In this document: piece after piece, positions 34,914 to 43,723 of the stretch
How positions within the stretch are numbered: the stretch's first letter is position 1
Layout: the number at the start of each line of letters is the position of its first letter
Assembly (NCBI RefSeq): GCF_024808255.1
Contig: NZ_JANTYS010000018.1
Coordinates: forward strand, 1 to 64,000
Source of the DNA: Mucilaginibacter dorajii
Lineage (GTDB): Bacteria; Bacteroidota; Bacteroidia; Sphingobacteriales; Sphingobacteriaceae
Length of the DNA stretch: 64,000 bases
Direction: 5' to 3'
Notes under the pieces: generated by a model
What the model was told of the DNA's origin: nothing
What the model saw: only the letters and a program-made list of their open reading frames with translations
The model's database searches: none
Position numbers and translations under genes: made by a program

Positions 34914-35463
34914 CTTCCTTGTTGTTGTTCTTTGTTTCGTTAAACTGCTCTATAACATTTAATTGCTGACTTAGCACATCTGTTTGTATTTGCAAGTTCC
35001 GGATCATTGCACGTAAAACATCCTCCTGGTTAGGGCTGGTGGCTAAATCATTATTGAGTTTTTTGTAGGTAGAGTCCATTTTGGCAATTTCCGAAGTAAA
35101 CTCCTTGTACAATTGCGGATCGCCTTTTGAGGCGGTTTTAAGCTCGTTTAACTGCGATTCAACAAGCGAAGCGTAGTGAACCTGTTGTTTGGCGTACTCG
35201 GGGTTAATAGCAGCCAGGTTAACGTTTTTTGCTCTTTTTTGGCTTTGAATATACAAGCCGAAACCTATCCCCATTACGATGATGACCGATGCGGCTACTT
35301 TTAATACGAAGGCCAGCGAAAAGGTTTTTGCTTCGCGCTTTTTTGGCTCTTCCTCCAGCAGCGTTAAACGCGCTTCTATTTTGCCCCACAGATCTGCCGA
35401 TGGCTCGATCTCGTCAAATTCATCGTGATTATTTTTCATGAAATCTTCAAATCGCTTGCTCAT
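34894..35463 (-). CDS. Predicted membrane anti-sigma factor
   Basis: 189 residues: an acidic cytoplasmic N-terminus (about 1-48, FEPSADLWGKIEARL-like helix IEPSADLWGKIEARLTLLEE), one membrane helix (about 50-68) and a periplasmic helical part with coiled-coil character ending near the next gene. This is the plan of single-pass anti-sigma factors. The start overlaps the sigma gene stop (ATGA, 35460-35463). No zinc-binding HxxxCxxC motif is present, so it is not a ZAS-type factor. The role is inferred from context and topology. Confidence 0.78.
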   Translation of the reverse strand: MSKRFEDFMKNNHDEFDEIEPSADLWGKIEARLTLLEEEPKKREAKTFSLAFVLKVAASVIIVMGIGFGLYIQSQKRAKNVNLAAINPEYAKQQVHYASLVESQLNELKTASKGDPQLYKEFTSEIAKMDSTYKKLNNDLATSPNQEDVLRAMIRNLQIQTDVLSQQLNVIEQFNETKNNNKEDEIKNI

Positions 35464-36020
35464 GACACTTTTCCCTTTCTGCTTAAAATTTCCATTAGTT
35501 TTCTTTTAGCTCTCAAGAACTGGGTTCTTGATGTGTTTTCTGATATATTTAAAATCTGTCCTATTTCTTCGTGATCGTAACCTTCCAGCAGGTAAAGCGA
35601 TAATACAACCCGGTAACCATCCGGTAGTTGTTTCATAGCTTCTTTAACCAATGCTACCTGGTACTGCACATCATCCTCATCGGCGCTTTCCTCATCCGGG
35701 ATGTTTTCCAGGTGGTCGCCTTCCAATTCAATCCACTCCAGCTTACGTTTGCGCAATAAGTTTATGCTGCGGTTAACCACAATTTGTTTAAGCCATAGGC
35801 CAAAAGTAGTTTCCTGCCTAAAATCCTTTAGCTTGTTAAAAGCATCAAGGAAAGCTTCCTGCAAAACATCTTCGGCTTCGCCAATATTGCCCACTATCCT
35901 AAAGGCCACGTTCAACATCGCTTTTGAATATAAACGGTACAGCTCATAGGAAGCTTTTTTACTTCCCTGTTTGCACTCCGCCACCAGGCTGTAATGTTTA
36001 TCTATAAATATTGCTTCCAA
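35460..36020 (-). CDS. ECF RNA polymerase sigma factor (sigma-70 family)
   Basis: 186 residues with region 2 (YRLYSKAMLNVAFRIVGNIGEAEDVLQEAFLDAF, about 25-58) and region 4 (LPDGYRVVLSLYLLEGYDHEEIGQILNISENTSRTQFLRAKRKL, about 128-171), including the helix-turn-helix. There is no sigma region 1 or 3, as in ECF factors. It is the first gene of sigma - anti-sigma - DUF4097-like. A promoter of ECF type lies just upstream (36042-36068), which suggests autoregulation. Confidence 0.9.
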   Translation of the reverse strand: MEAIFIDKHYSLVAECKQGSKKASYELYRLYSKAMLNVAFRIVGNIGEAEDVLQEAFLDAFNKLKDFRQETTFGLWLKQIVVNRSINLLRKRKLEWIELEGDHLENIPDEESADEDDVQYQVALVKEAMKQLPDGYRVVLSLYLLEGYDHEEIGQILNISENTSRTQFLRAKRKLMEILSRKGKVS

Positions 36021-36041
36021 TTGCGTTAAGCTTCAGGTTAA

Positions 36042-36068
36042 TAGACGCAGGTTGTTTTGCAACGTTGC
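36042..36068 (-). promoter_or_regulatory. Candidate autoregulated ECF promoter
   Basis: Minus strand: GCAACG at 36068-36063, 15 bases, CGTCTA at 36047-36042, ending 21 bases before the sigma gene start. The AAC / CGTC pair is the recurring shape of ECF -35 and -10 elements and differs from the TAnnTTTG housekeeping pattern seen elsewhere in this window. Confidence 0.5.
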
Positions 36069-36203
36069 ACAGAACAAAGAAATATTTTTTGGATACCCGG
36101 ATTTCAGATTGAAAGGCATAAATATCTCAAATCTCCACCCGCAATCAATAGTAATCGCAAAGCCATAAAAATTAAAGCACCCGGTTAGCGGCAACCCTAT
36201 GTT

Positions 36204-36211
36204 TATTTTTG
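36204..36211 (+). promoter_or_regulatory. TAnnTTTG box of the LLM oxidoreductase gene
   Basis: TATTTTTG ends 15 bases before the ATG at 36227. No TTG lies at the ideal distance upstream. Confidence 0.4.
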
Positions 36212-36226
36212 TGTTGTTATATTAAT

Positions 36227-37237
36227 ATGAGTACAAAAAAGATCCGACTGAGCGTGCTTGACCAGTCGCCGATAAGAAAAGGGGCTACTGCGGAGCTTGC
36301 CGTTCAGGAAACTATTCAACTGGCCAAACTTGCCGACGAATTGGGATACACCCGTTACTGGGTATCCGAACACCATAATACCGGCATTTTAGCCGGCTCT
36401 ACTCCCGAAGTATTGATAGCCCACCTGGCCGGGCAAACCAAACATATACGGGTAGGCTCTGGCGGCATTATGATGCCCAACCACAGCACTTTAAAAGTTG
36501 CCGAAAACTTCAGGATGCTGGAAGCACTGTTTCCAGGTAGAATTGACCTGGGCATGGGCCGCGCACCGGGTACAGACCGGATAACTGCTTCGGTATTAAA
36601 CCCATCAAACCAGTTTAAAGAGCAGGATTTTATAGAACAGCTGGCCGATTTGAATAACTATTTTCATGACACCTATGAGCCGGGTACAATAGGTGCCAAA
36701 ATAAGGGCCATCCCCCAGGTTAAAACGGTACCGGCGCAATGGCTGCTTAGCTCAAGCGGGCAAAGCGGCTTATTTGCGGCGCACTTTGGTATGGGTTTTT
36801 CTTTCGCCCATTTTATTAACCCCAATGGCGGCCCTGAAAATGTGAAACTATACCGCGAACGCTTTCAACCATCTGACGACCTGTCGCAGCCCGAGGTTAA
36901 CGTAGCCATTTTTGTTTTTTGTTCAGAAGATGAAGAGCAAATAAAACAGCATCAGGCTGTGATGGACCACCGGTTTTTACAGTTTGAAAAAGGTGCCCCC
37001 ATTGTTCCGCTAAGTTATGACGATGTTAAAGACCAGGTTTATACCACGCACGAACAGGAACGCATCCGGCATAACCGTTACCGGGTAATTACTGGCACAC
37101 CATCAGAAATTAAACTGAAGCTAACCTGGCTGGCCGATGACTACGGTATTGATGAAATTATGGCCGTAACTATTTGCGAGAGTTTTGAAGCCAGGTTAAC
37201 ATCGTATAAGTTGCTGGCACGGCAGTTTGAGTTGTAA
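36227..37237 (+). CDS. LLM class flavin-dependent oxidoreductase
   Basis: 336 residues from the ATG at 36227 (MSTKKIRLSVLDQSPIRKGA). It is a luciferase-like TIM barrel of the YhbW/MsnO8 subgroup, recognised by LSVLDQSPI, LADELGYTRYWVSEHHNTGILAGSTPEVLIAHLA, the IRVGSGGIMMPNHSTLKVAENFRMLEALFPGRIDLGMGRAPGTD block and LLSSSGQSGLFAAHFGMGFSFAHF. Such enzymes use reduced FMN supplied by a partner; the substrate is unknown. Upstream in-frame codons before the ATG are not favoured because the promoter box lies there. Confidence 0.88.
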   Translation: MSTKKIRLSVLDQSPIRKGATAELAVQETIQLAKLADELGYTRYWVSEHHNTGILAGSTPEVLIAHLAGQTKHIRVGSGGIMMPNHSTLKVAENFRMLEALFPGRIDLGMGRAPGTDRITASVLNPSNQFKEQDFIEQLADLNNYFHDTYEPGTIGAKIRAIPQVKTVPAQWLLSSSGQSGLFAAHFGMGFSFAHFINPNGGPENVKLYRERFQPSDDLSQPEVNVAIFVFCSEDEEQIKQHQAVMDHRFLQFEKGAPIVPLSYDDVKDQVYTTHEQERIRHNRYRVITGTPSEIKLKLTWLADDYGIDEIMAVTICESFEARLTSYKLLARQFEL

Positions 37238-37306
37238 GGTAATCGGCTAAAGATTGTTATTACACAAGGTAAAAAACTCCGAGGGGAAAATAGCGAAATA
37301 AAGCGA

Positions 37307-37511
37307 TGTCATTGTGAGTTTCAAAATCCACGGAAAGTGAAGGTGGGAATGACAATTATCTTTAACCCCACCGTCACAGTCCGCGGGATTTTGAAACTCC
37401 CCATGACGTTTTGTAAAAAATGTTTGTCATCAGAATGACAGGGTGTAGAAGGTAGTTCTTACGTCATCCTCACCTTCACAGTCCGCCGGATTTTACAACT
37501 CGCAATGACAT
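37307..37511. repeat. Repeat cluster GTCATTGTGAGTTTCAAAATCC
   Basis: The 332-base gap before oxyR holds no gene. ATGTCATTGTGAGTTTCAAA is inverted at 37387-37406 (TTTTGAAACTCCCCATGACG) and again, degenerate, at 37480-37511 (GGATTTTACAACTCGCAATG). Subunits CACAGTCCGCGGGATTTT and TCACCTTCACAGTCCGCCGG repeat in the same orientation. The family recurs at 61349-61455 and 61665-61780. Confidence 0.65.
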
Positions 37512-37569
37512 GATGGAGCCATCACAGGCAGGAACGAAAGCAACGGCGTCATTAATTGACGGATATAGC

Positions 37570-38505
37570 TTATATATCCATCAACTCCTTTTTCTTCTTG
37601 CTTTTCATCCGCTTAGGTACAAACTCCAGGATCTCGTTTTTCAGGGCCTCGATCATTCTTCGTTTTAAAAAATTGCGTTGTATCACAATGCTTACTTCGC
37701 GGGCCGGTTCCGGCGATTTAAAGTAGCGTACTTTATCTAACTGCTTTTCGGTAAGTTCGGCAAGGGCAAGTTCGGGCAATATGGTGGCTCCGTTATTTTG
37801 GTCAACCATACGTTTCAGGGTTTCCACACTACCTGTATTGTATTCAAAATGCTGAAAGCCTTTAGTAGTTTTGCGTCGCTGGCAAATGTTTAGCACCTGT
37901 TCGCGCATGCAATGCCCTTCGTTCAGCACCCATATCTCTTCCATATCAATATCATCGGGTGTAATGCTCTTCTTTTTTGATAGCCTGCTGTTTTTTGATA
38001 CGTAGGCTACAAAGTTTTCGTAAAATACAGGGATCTCGGTTAGGTTATTTTCGTGCAGCGGCGTTGATAAGATACCGCAATCAATCATACCTAATTTTAA
38101 CTGTTGCACAATCTCTTCGGTGGTTTGCTCCCATACAATCAGTTTTACCTGCGGATACTTTTCAATAAAGCCGTGAATAATTTTTGGTAAAATATAGGGC
38201 GATATAGTAGGTATAATACCCACCTTCAACTCACCCGATAGCTCCTTTTGCCTATCGGTGATGATCTCTTTGATCTTCTCACTTTCAGATAACATCACCC
38301 GGGCCTGGGTTATTATTTCAATGCCTATTTCGGTAGGCGTAACGGGCTGCTTACTGCGGTCAAACAGTTTAACGCCAAGGGTATCCTCCAATTTCTGCAC
38401 CTGCATACTCAGCGTCGGCTGGGTTACAAAACATTTTTCGGCGGCTACCACAAAACTGCGGTAAGTATCAACCGCTACTATATACTCCAGTTGTGTTATG
38501 GTCAT
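37570..38505 (-). CDS. oxyR: OxyR-type LysR transcriptional regulator
   Basis: 311 residues from the ATG at 38505 (MTITQLEYIVAVDTYRSF). The N-terminal winged helix-turn-helix of the LysR type is followed by the inducer-binding fold. The peroxide-sensing cysteines are present in the OxyR arrangement: GHCMREQVLNIC has two Cys nine positions apart, as in the E. coli C199/C208 pair. It is divergent from a catalase gene only 92 bases away, the classical target. A basic tail (PKRMKSKKKKELMDI) is an extra feature. On peroxide a disulfide should form and activate katA transcription. Confidence 0.92.
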   Translation of the reverse strand: MTITQLEYIVAVDTYRSFVVAAEKCFVTQPTLSMQVQKLEDTLGVKLFDRSKQPVTPTEIGIEIITQARVMLSESEKIKEIITDRQKELSGELKVGIIPTISPYILPKIIHGFIEKYPQVKLIVWEQTTEEIVQQLKLGMIDCGILSTPLHENNLTEIPVFYENFVAYVSKNSRLSKKKSITPDDIDMEEIWVLNEGHCMREQVLNICQRRKTTKGFQHFEYNTGSVETLKRMVDQNNGATILPELALAELTEKQLDKVRYFKSPEPAREVSIVIQRNFLKRRMIEALKNEILEFVPKRMKSKKKKELMDI

Positions 38506-38597
38506 ATCATATAGATAAATTCTATTCAAATATAACAATTATTGATTTTTTCTATTAGAATATTATCATCAAGTTTGACTTACAAAACTCAATTGCT
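38506..38597. promoter_or_regulatory. oxyR-katA divergent control region
   Basis: An A/T-rich 92-base gap between oxyR and katA with several ATAG/CTAT half-site-like groups (TATCATATAGATA near 38504, CTATTAGAATATTATC near 38552). OxyR binds spaced ATAG-type tetranucleotides, so this is the expected operator, but I cannot fix its exact position. No perfect TAnnTTTG box is present. Confidence 0.45.
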
Positions 38598-40088
38598 ATG
38601 GAAACCAAAAAAAAGCTTACTACTGCATCTGGCAGGCCTTACGTGGAGAACGAAAACTCACAAACCGCCGGTCCACGGGGTCCTATACTGCTGCAGGATT
38701 ACATTCTGCACGAAAAAATGGCCCACTTTAACCGCGAGCGTATCCCCGAAAGGGTTGTTCATGCCAAAGGATCGGGCGCTTATGGTAAATTGACCATTAC
38801 ACATGATATCAGCAAATACACCCGCGCCAAAGTTTTCAATGCCATTGGCAAGGAAACTAAACTGTTCCTGCGTTTCTCTACTGTAGGCGGCGAAAAAGGC
38901 TCGGCCGATACCGAACGCGATCCTCGTGGTTTTGCTATTAAATTTTATACCGAGGATGGCAACTGGGACCTGGTTGGTAACAACACCCCCGTATTTTTTA
39001 TAAAAGATCCTAAAAAGTTTGGCGACTTTATACACACTCAAAAGCGCGATCCGTATACCAACTGCAAAAGCGCTACCATGATGTGGGATTTTTGGTCGCT
39101 TAACCCCGAGAGCCTGCACCAGGTAACCATTTTGATGAGCGACAGGGGTACACCATACGGCTACCGCCACATGGATGGCTTTGGCAGTCATACCTTCTCC
39201 TTCATTAACGCTGCCAATGAACGTTTTTGGGTTAAGTTCCACTTTAAAACGTTGCAGGGCATTAAAAACTTTACCGACGCCGAAGCAACTGAAATGAAAG
39301 GTAAAGCACCAGACTTTGCACAGCACGACCTGCTAACCCATATTGATAACGGCGATTTCCCAAAATGGGCGATGAAAATACAGGTGATGCCCGAGGCTGA
39401 TGCCAAAACATACCATATTAACCCATTTGATTTAACCAAAGTATGGCCGCATGCGGATTACCCGCTGATTGACGTAGGCGTACTGGAACTGAATGAAAAC
39501 CCTGATAATTATTTTGCCCATGTTGAACAAGCTGCCTTTGCCCCGGCACACGTAATTGATGGTGTTGGCTACTCGCCGGATAAAATGCTGCAGGGCCGTA
39601 TCCTATCGTACCCGGATGCGCACCGCTACCGTTTAGGGGGCAATTACGAGCAGATCCCCGTAAACAAATGCCCATACCTGGTGAGCAATTATCAAAGAGA
39701 TGGCCAAATGACCGTTAATGGCAACCATGGCTCGGCACCAAACTATTTCCCTAACAGCTTTGATGATATTGAGGTTGACCAAAGCTATAAAGAACCAGCC
39801 TGGGATTTTGGCAGTTCGGTAGGCGATTGGTATGACCGCAACGCCGAAGGCGAAAACGATCATTACAGTCAACCCGGTGCATTATACCGCTTAATGGATG
39901 CGCAGCAAAAGCAGGATCTGATTGCAAATGTGGTTGGCGCAATGAGCGGCATTGACGGGCCTAAAAAAGACCTGATAGTTAACCGCCAGCTTTGCCACTG
40001 GTTTAGGGCCGATATTAACCTGGGCATGGCCATAGCCAAGGGCCTTGAGCTTGATCTGTCTGAAACCATGAAACATATGCCGGCGTAA
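38598..40088 (+). CDS. katA: Monofunctional heme catalase
   Basis: 496 residues, a small-subunit (clade 3-like) catalase. Landmarks are the distal His in GPRGPILLQDYILHEKMAHFNRERIPERVVHAKGSGAYG (the conserved RVVHAKG), RFSTVGGEKGSADTERDPRGFAIKFYTEDGNWDLVGNNTPVFFI, the distal Asn nearby, and the proximal heme ligand Tyr in GRILSYPDAHRYRLGGNYEQIPVN. There is no signal peptide. It disproportionates hydrogen peroxide and should be under control of the divergent oxyR. The stop codon is followed at once by a GTTTGCAGT-type word. Confidence 0.95.
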   Translation: METKKKLTTASGRPYVENENSQTAGPRGPILLQDYILHEKMAHFNRERIPERVVHAKGSGAYGKLTITHDISKYTRAKVFNAIGKETKLFLRFSTVGGEKGSADTERDPRGFAIKFYTEDGNWDLVGNNTPVFFIKDPKKFGDFIHTQKRDPYTNCKSATMMWDFWSLNPESLHQVTILMSDRGTPYGYRHMDGFGSHTFSFINAANERFWVKFHFKTLQGIKNFTDAEATEMKGKAPDFAQHDLLTHIDNGDFPKWAMKIQVMPEADAKTYHINPFDLTKVWPHADYPLIDVGVLELNENPDNYFAHVEQAAFAPAHVIDGVGYSPDKMLQGRILSYPDAHRYRLGGNYEQIPVNKCPYLVSNYQRDGQMTVNGNHGSAPNYFPNSFDDIEVDQSYKEPAWDFGSSVGDWYDRNAEGENDHYSQPGALYRLMDAQQKQDLIANVVGAMSGIDGPKKDLIVNRQLCHWFRADINLGMAIAKGLELDLSETMKHMPA

Positions 40089-40282
40089 GTCAGTTGGCAG
40101 TTTTAAGTTTGCAGTTAGCATGCCTAATAGAAACACAGAAGGCGATAGGTAAACCTATCGCCTTCTGTGTTTGAACCTAAAATTATTGAACTAAGGAATT
40201 CATCGAATTTTCCTTAACTTGTTTATCTAATTTAAAAAAACTGCAAACTGCAAACTGCAAACTGCAAACTGCAAACTGCAAA
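40089..40282. repeat. Stop-abutting word palindrome with GTTTGCA heptamer array
   Basis: After the katA stop: GTCAGTTGGCAGTTTTAAG then TTTGCAGTTAGC. On the other side, directly after the glmS stop (minus strand), six near-perfect GTTTGCA heptamers (40238-40282, minus orientation). The strong hairpin at 40131-40172 is in the middle. Both convergent genes therefore end in the same word. Confidence 0.8.
40131..40172. terminator. Bidirectional terminator between katA and glmS
   Basis: A perfect 19-base stem (AAACACAGAAGGCGATAGG at 40131-40149 with its inverse at 40154-40172) and a 4-base loop. It serves the convergent genes katA and glmS. Confidence 0.85.
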
Positions 40283-42118
40283 CTACTCCACCGTTACCGA
40301 TTTAGCCAAATTCCTTGGCTGATCTACGTTACAGCCGCGCATTACGGCTATGTGGTAGGCCAGCAATTGTAGCGGAATAGTTGCTATCAGCGGTACAAAA
40401 GCTTCGTGGGTTTGCGGGATCTCGATCACGTAATCGGCCATGGCACGTACTTCGGTGTCACCTTCGGTAACAATAGCTATAACGTGGCCTTTGCGGGCTT
40501 TTACTTCCTGTATATTGCTAATTACTTTTTCGTAAGATGAACTTTGGGTTGCAATTACCACAACCGGCATATCATCATCGATCAGGGCGATAGGGCCGTG
40601 CTTCATTTCAGCTGCAGGATAACCTTCGGCATGAATGTAAGAGATCTCTTTAAGCTTTAAAGCCCCCTCCAATGCAACAGGGAATGAGCTCCCCCTACCC
40701 AGGAACAGACAATTGGTACTATCCTTAAACTTGGCTGCAATTTTGATCACGTGATCATTGCATTTCAACGCCTCTTCTACCAATTGCGGAATCTGATTTA
40801 GCTCGGTTAAATATTCAACCAGTTTGCTTTGGGTAATTTTACCACGCTGCTGGGCAATATAAAACGCTATGAGGGTTAATACGCTCACCTGGGCGGTAAA
40901 TGCCTTGGTTGATGCCACACCAATTTCGGGACCGGCATGGGTATACACACCTGCATGTGTGGTACGAGGGATGGATGCGCCAACCACGTTACAAATCCCA
41001 AATATGGTAGCCCCTTTTTCTTTAGCCAGCTCAATAGCGGCCATGGTATCGGCAGTTTCGCCAGACTGAGAGATGGCTATCACCAGATCTTTTTCGGTGA
41101 TGATGGGATTGCGGTAACGGAATTCAGAAGCATATTCAACTTCTACCGGTACACGGGCGTATTCCTCTATCAGGTATTCGCCCACCAGGCCGGCATGCCA
41201 TGAGGTACCACAGGCTATGATGATGATCCGATCAACGTTTTTTAGCTTTTCGGTATATTCTTTGATCCCCCCTAATTGTACTTTCCCTTGCTGCGGATAA
41301 ATACGACCGCGTAAACAATCTCGGATTGACCGGGGCTGCTCATAGATCTCCTTTAACATAAAGTGCTCATAGCCGCCTTTTTCAAGCATTTCCAGCTTCA
41401 GGTCAAGTTCCTGGATGTAGGGAGTTTGTACCGAGTTATCGATGTTTTTGATCAGCAGGTTCTCGCGATGAATGTAAGCGATCTCGTTATCATTTAGGTA
41501 GATCACGTTCTTAGTGTACTCTACAATTGGGGTGGCATCAGATGCTATGAAATATTCGCCTTTACCAACGCCAATAACCATAGGGCTACCTTTGCGGGCG
41601 GCAATCAACAGATCTGGTTCATCGGCACTCATAATCACAATAGCATAAGCGCCTATCACCTTGGTTAGTGAAACCCTAACCGCTTCGCGCAGATCCAGGC
41701 CTGTTTGGGCCATAATATCCTCTATCAGGTGAATTAAAACCTCGGTATCCGTGTCGCTTTTAAAAACGTGGCCTTTGGCAATTAACGTTTCTTTAATAAT
41801 GCCGTAGTTTTCGATGATCCCATTGTGGATAATGGTAAGCTTACGATCTCCCGACGAATGCGGGTGTGAGTTTCTGTCGCTTGGCGCGCCGTGGGTAGCC
41901 CAACGGGTATGCCCCATGCCTATTGATCCTTTCAGGTCAATATCTTTTACAAACTTTTCAAGGTCATCAACCTTGCCGGCTTTTTTATAAACCTTAAGCT
42001 CCTTATCTAACAGGGCAACACCGGCGCTGTCATAGCCCCGGTACTCTAACCTGTGAAGTCCTTTTATAATAATGGGATATGCATCCCTAAAACCTATATA
42101 ACCAACAATGCCGCACAT
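40283..42118 (-). CDS. glmS: Glutamine--fructose-6-phosphate aminotransferase (isomerizing)
   Basis: 611 residues. The Ntn glutaminase domain begins MCGIVGYIG, so Cys2 is exposed after methionine removal; RWATHGAPSDRNSHPH is the glutamine-binding loop. Two SIS domains follow (ACGTSWHAGLVGEYLIEE..., ISQSGETADT, LGRGSSFPVALEGALKLKEISYIHAEGYPAAEMKHGPIALI). The C-terminus PRNLAKSVTVE is the canonical end that carries the sugar-isomerase residues. It makes glucosamine-6-phosphate for peptidoglycan and lipopolysaccharide. A perfect TATTTTTG box lies 28 bases before the ATG. Confidence 0.97.
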   Translation of the reverse strand: MCGIVGYIGFRDAYPIIIKGLHRLEYRGYDSAGVALLDKELKVYKKAGKVDDLEKFVKDIDLKGSIGMGHTRWATHGAPSDRNSHPHSSGDRKLTIIHNGIIENYGIIKETLIAKGHVFKSDTDTEVLIHLIEDIMAQTGLDLREAVRVSLTKVIGAYAIVIMSADEPDLLIAARKGSPMVIGVGKGEYFIASDATPIVEYTKNVIYLNDNEIAYIHRENLLIKNIDNSVQTPYIQELDLKLEMLEKGGYEHFMLKEIYEQPRSIRDCLRGRIYPQQGKVQLGGIKEYTEKLKNVDRIIIIACGTSWHAGLVGEYLIEEYARVPVEVEYASEFRYRNPIITEKDLVIAISQSGETADTMAAIELAKEKGATIFGICNVVGASIPRTTHAGVYTHAGPEIGVASTKAFTAQVSVLTLIAFYIAQQRGKITQSKLVEYLTELNQIPQLVEEALKCNDHVIKIAAKFKDSTNCLFLGRGSSFPVALEGALKLKEISYIHAEGYPAAEMKHGPIALIDDDMPVVVIATQSSSYEKVISNIQEVKARKGHVIAIVTEGDTEVRAMADYVIEIPQTHEAFVPLIATIPLQLLAYHIAVMRGCNVDQPRNLAKSVTVE

Positions 42119-42145
42119 AGTAAAAATTTAGTATTTGTATTGGCG

Positions 42146-42153
42146 CAAAAATA
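42146..42153 (-). promoter_or_regulatory. TAnnTTTG promoter box of glmS
   Basis: Minus-strand TATTTTTG followed by CGCCAATAC. Start of transcription would be about 20 bases before the glmS ATG. No glmS ribozyme-like structure is apparent in the 186-base leader region. Confidence 0.55.
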
Positions 42154-42260
42154 TCAGCTATATAACATACATCACAGGTAATTATTTTAATTATTTAATA
42201 AAAGAGCAACTTTTTTTCGTACTTAAAAATAAATTTTAAGAAGTGCATTGGGCTTAAACA

Positions 42261-42290
42261 AAAAAATCCCCTAAGCGGGGATTCTTTTTA
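42261..42290 (-). terminator. Intrinsic terminator of the glycogen-synthase-like/DUF4270 operon
   Basis: A 7-bp GC stem (AATCCCC at 42265-42271 with GGGGATT at 42277-42283) has a U-run on the minus strand, 15 bases after the DUF4270 stop. Confidence 0.8.
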
Positions 42291-42304
42291 TTTAAAACAG
42301 TGTT

Positions 42305-43708
42305 TTAGTACTTTGGAATTTTGGTGTAGATCAAATTCAATTTGATACGGTAAGGCGAGCTTTTATCGTTACCTATCAATATAGCACGGGCCGCAATTTG
42401 CGCGCTTGGCGTTATGGCCGTTGCACCTGTTGTTGAATTTACTTCGCTGGTATCAATAGGCGCTATGTAAGTCCCATAATCAACCGTTTTTTTGCGGATA
42501 AGATTTTGGATATAGCTGGTGATCACAAAACGATAAGCTTTAACAGGTTCTTTGGTAGTACGTGAATAAAAGCCACCAAATAAACCAGCCTGGTACAATG
42601 CGTTAGACGAATTGGCATCCTGAATCAAAATCCTTTGATTAGCAATATCCAACTGGTACATTGTAAGCTTAGATAAAGGCGCAAACGGTATTCCAGAACC
42701 TTGTACTGGTGTAATCACCAGTTCGGCACGGTTTAACACTATCGAATCGGGATTTAACTTATCTAAACCAGGGAATGCGATTTTTGAACGCAAGCCGCCT
42801 AAACCTTGTAAATAAACTGTAGTTTGAGTGGTACTGGTATTTTTAGCCGCTTTTACCGCCGCGCTATACGTCCGTTTTATTTCGGCTGCATGTAGCGGGA
42901 AGGTAAGCCTTGCCGTTGCCGTATCTATCGTAGTATCTTTAACTGCTTTGTAAAACACATCTAAGTACGATGAAGCAGCTGCCAGGTTTAACTGTAAAGT
43001 ACCACCGGCATTTGAAGGCTGCGCCCTTTCTAAAGTAACGTACAAACCTTTAACCGCGTTTTGGAAGGCAGCATCCGATGCTAAGGTTGCTCCACTGGCG
43101 TTAAACAGGTTATCATAAATAAACTTTTTGCTAAATGGTATACGCAATTGAGGTGCTACCCTTTGCACGGTGTCCAAAGTATCGGCGCGGATCCTCACAA
43201 TAGTTAAACTATCGTGGGTATTTGCTGTAAACGTTTTGGTTGCCAATAAGGTAGATTGCGCGTTCCAGTGACTATTGCTGTAATAAGTTGATGTTGTTGG
43301 CTTATCGATAAGCTGGTAAACATTCACTTTATATTTTGTAGCTACCGAATCGCCGTAAAATCCATCAGCATAACCTAAAACCATCACGGCCGAATCGATA
43401 GTAAGTGTACCTGCAGGCACGGTATACGGCGTGGTTGGCATTAACAAGCCAAGGGCAACATTTGATTTTACGGTACCAAAGGCCGGATCAACAAATTCGC
43501 CAAGTGGTGTTTTTGCAAGAGCAGATGTAACAACTGCTGTTGAATCCTCATCAACCGTATTAAAGGTAATATTGGTATCAACAAGCAGGGTGCCGCTAAT
43601 TTGGTTTGAAGTATCAACACCCAAGCCAATACTATCCTGGCGCTTACAGCTATTCAAAATAAAAAGACTTATTAACAGGGTCAATAAGTCTAATCGGAAA
43701 AATTTCAT
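42305..43708 (-). CDS. DUF4270 family lipoprotein
   Basis: 467 residues. The lipoprotein signal peptide ends LFILNSCKRQDS, so the Cys near residue 22 is the probable lipidation site. The rest is beta-rich with repeated strands and the family's typical LNRAELVITP stretch (PDSIVLNRAELVITPVQGSG). The segment KSNVALGLLMPTTPYTVPAG near the N-terminus also fits DUF4270. Function is unknown; it is a surface or periplasmic beta-sandwich protein. It lies 15 bases after the glycogen-synthase-like gene, an arrangement I believe recurs in Bacteroidota. Confidence 0.85.
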   Translation of the reverse strand: MKFFRLDLLTLLISLFILNSCKRQDSIGLGVDTSNQISGTLLVDTNITFNTVDEDSTAVVTSALAKTPLGEFVDPAFGTVKSNVALGLLMPTTPYTVPAGTLTIDSAVMVLGYADGFYGDSVATKYKVNVYQLIDKPTTSTYYSNSHWNAQSTLLATKTFTANTHDSLTIVRIRADTLDTVQRVAPQLRIPFSKKFIYDNLFNASGATLASDAAFQNAVKGLYVTLERAQPSNAGGTLQLNLAAASSYLDVFYKAVKDTTIDTATARLTFPLHAAEIKRTYSAAVKAAKNTSTTQTTVYLQGLGGLRSKIAFPGLDKLNPDSIVLNRAELVITPVQGSGIPFAPLSKLTMYQLDIANQRILIQDANSSNALYQAGLFGGFYSRTTKEPVKAYRFVITSYIQNLIRKKTVDYGTYIAPIDTSEVNSTTGATAITPSAQIAARAILIGNDKSSPYRIKLNLIYTKIPKY

Positions 43709-43723
43709 ATATAATATTAAGTC

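Noticed and set aside
37570..38538. Upstream start of oxyR at 38538
   Set aside because: The 11 extra residues do not match LysR proteins, and the ATG at 38505 gives the canonical MTITQLEYIVAV.
38658..39326. 222-codon frame opposite katA
   Set aside because: Antisense of highly constrained catalase codons; long shadow frames are expected there.
40238..40284. Tandem GTTTGCA heptamers considered as a CRISPR array
   Set aside because: The units are 7 bases without spacers and no cas genes are present.
42119..42304. A glmS ribozyme in the glmS leader
   Set aside because: Only a 28-base leader follows the predicted start; no pseudoknot core sequence is seen, and this ribozyme is typical of Firmicutes.
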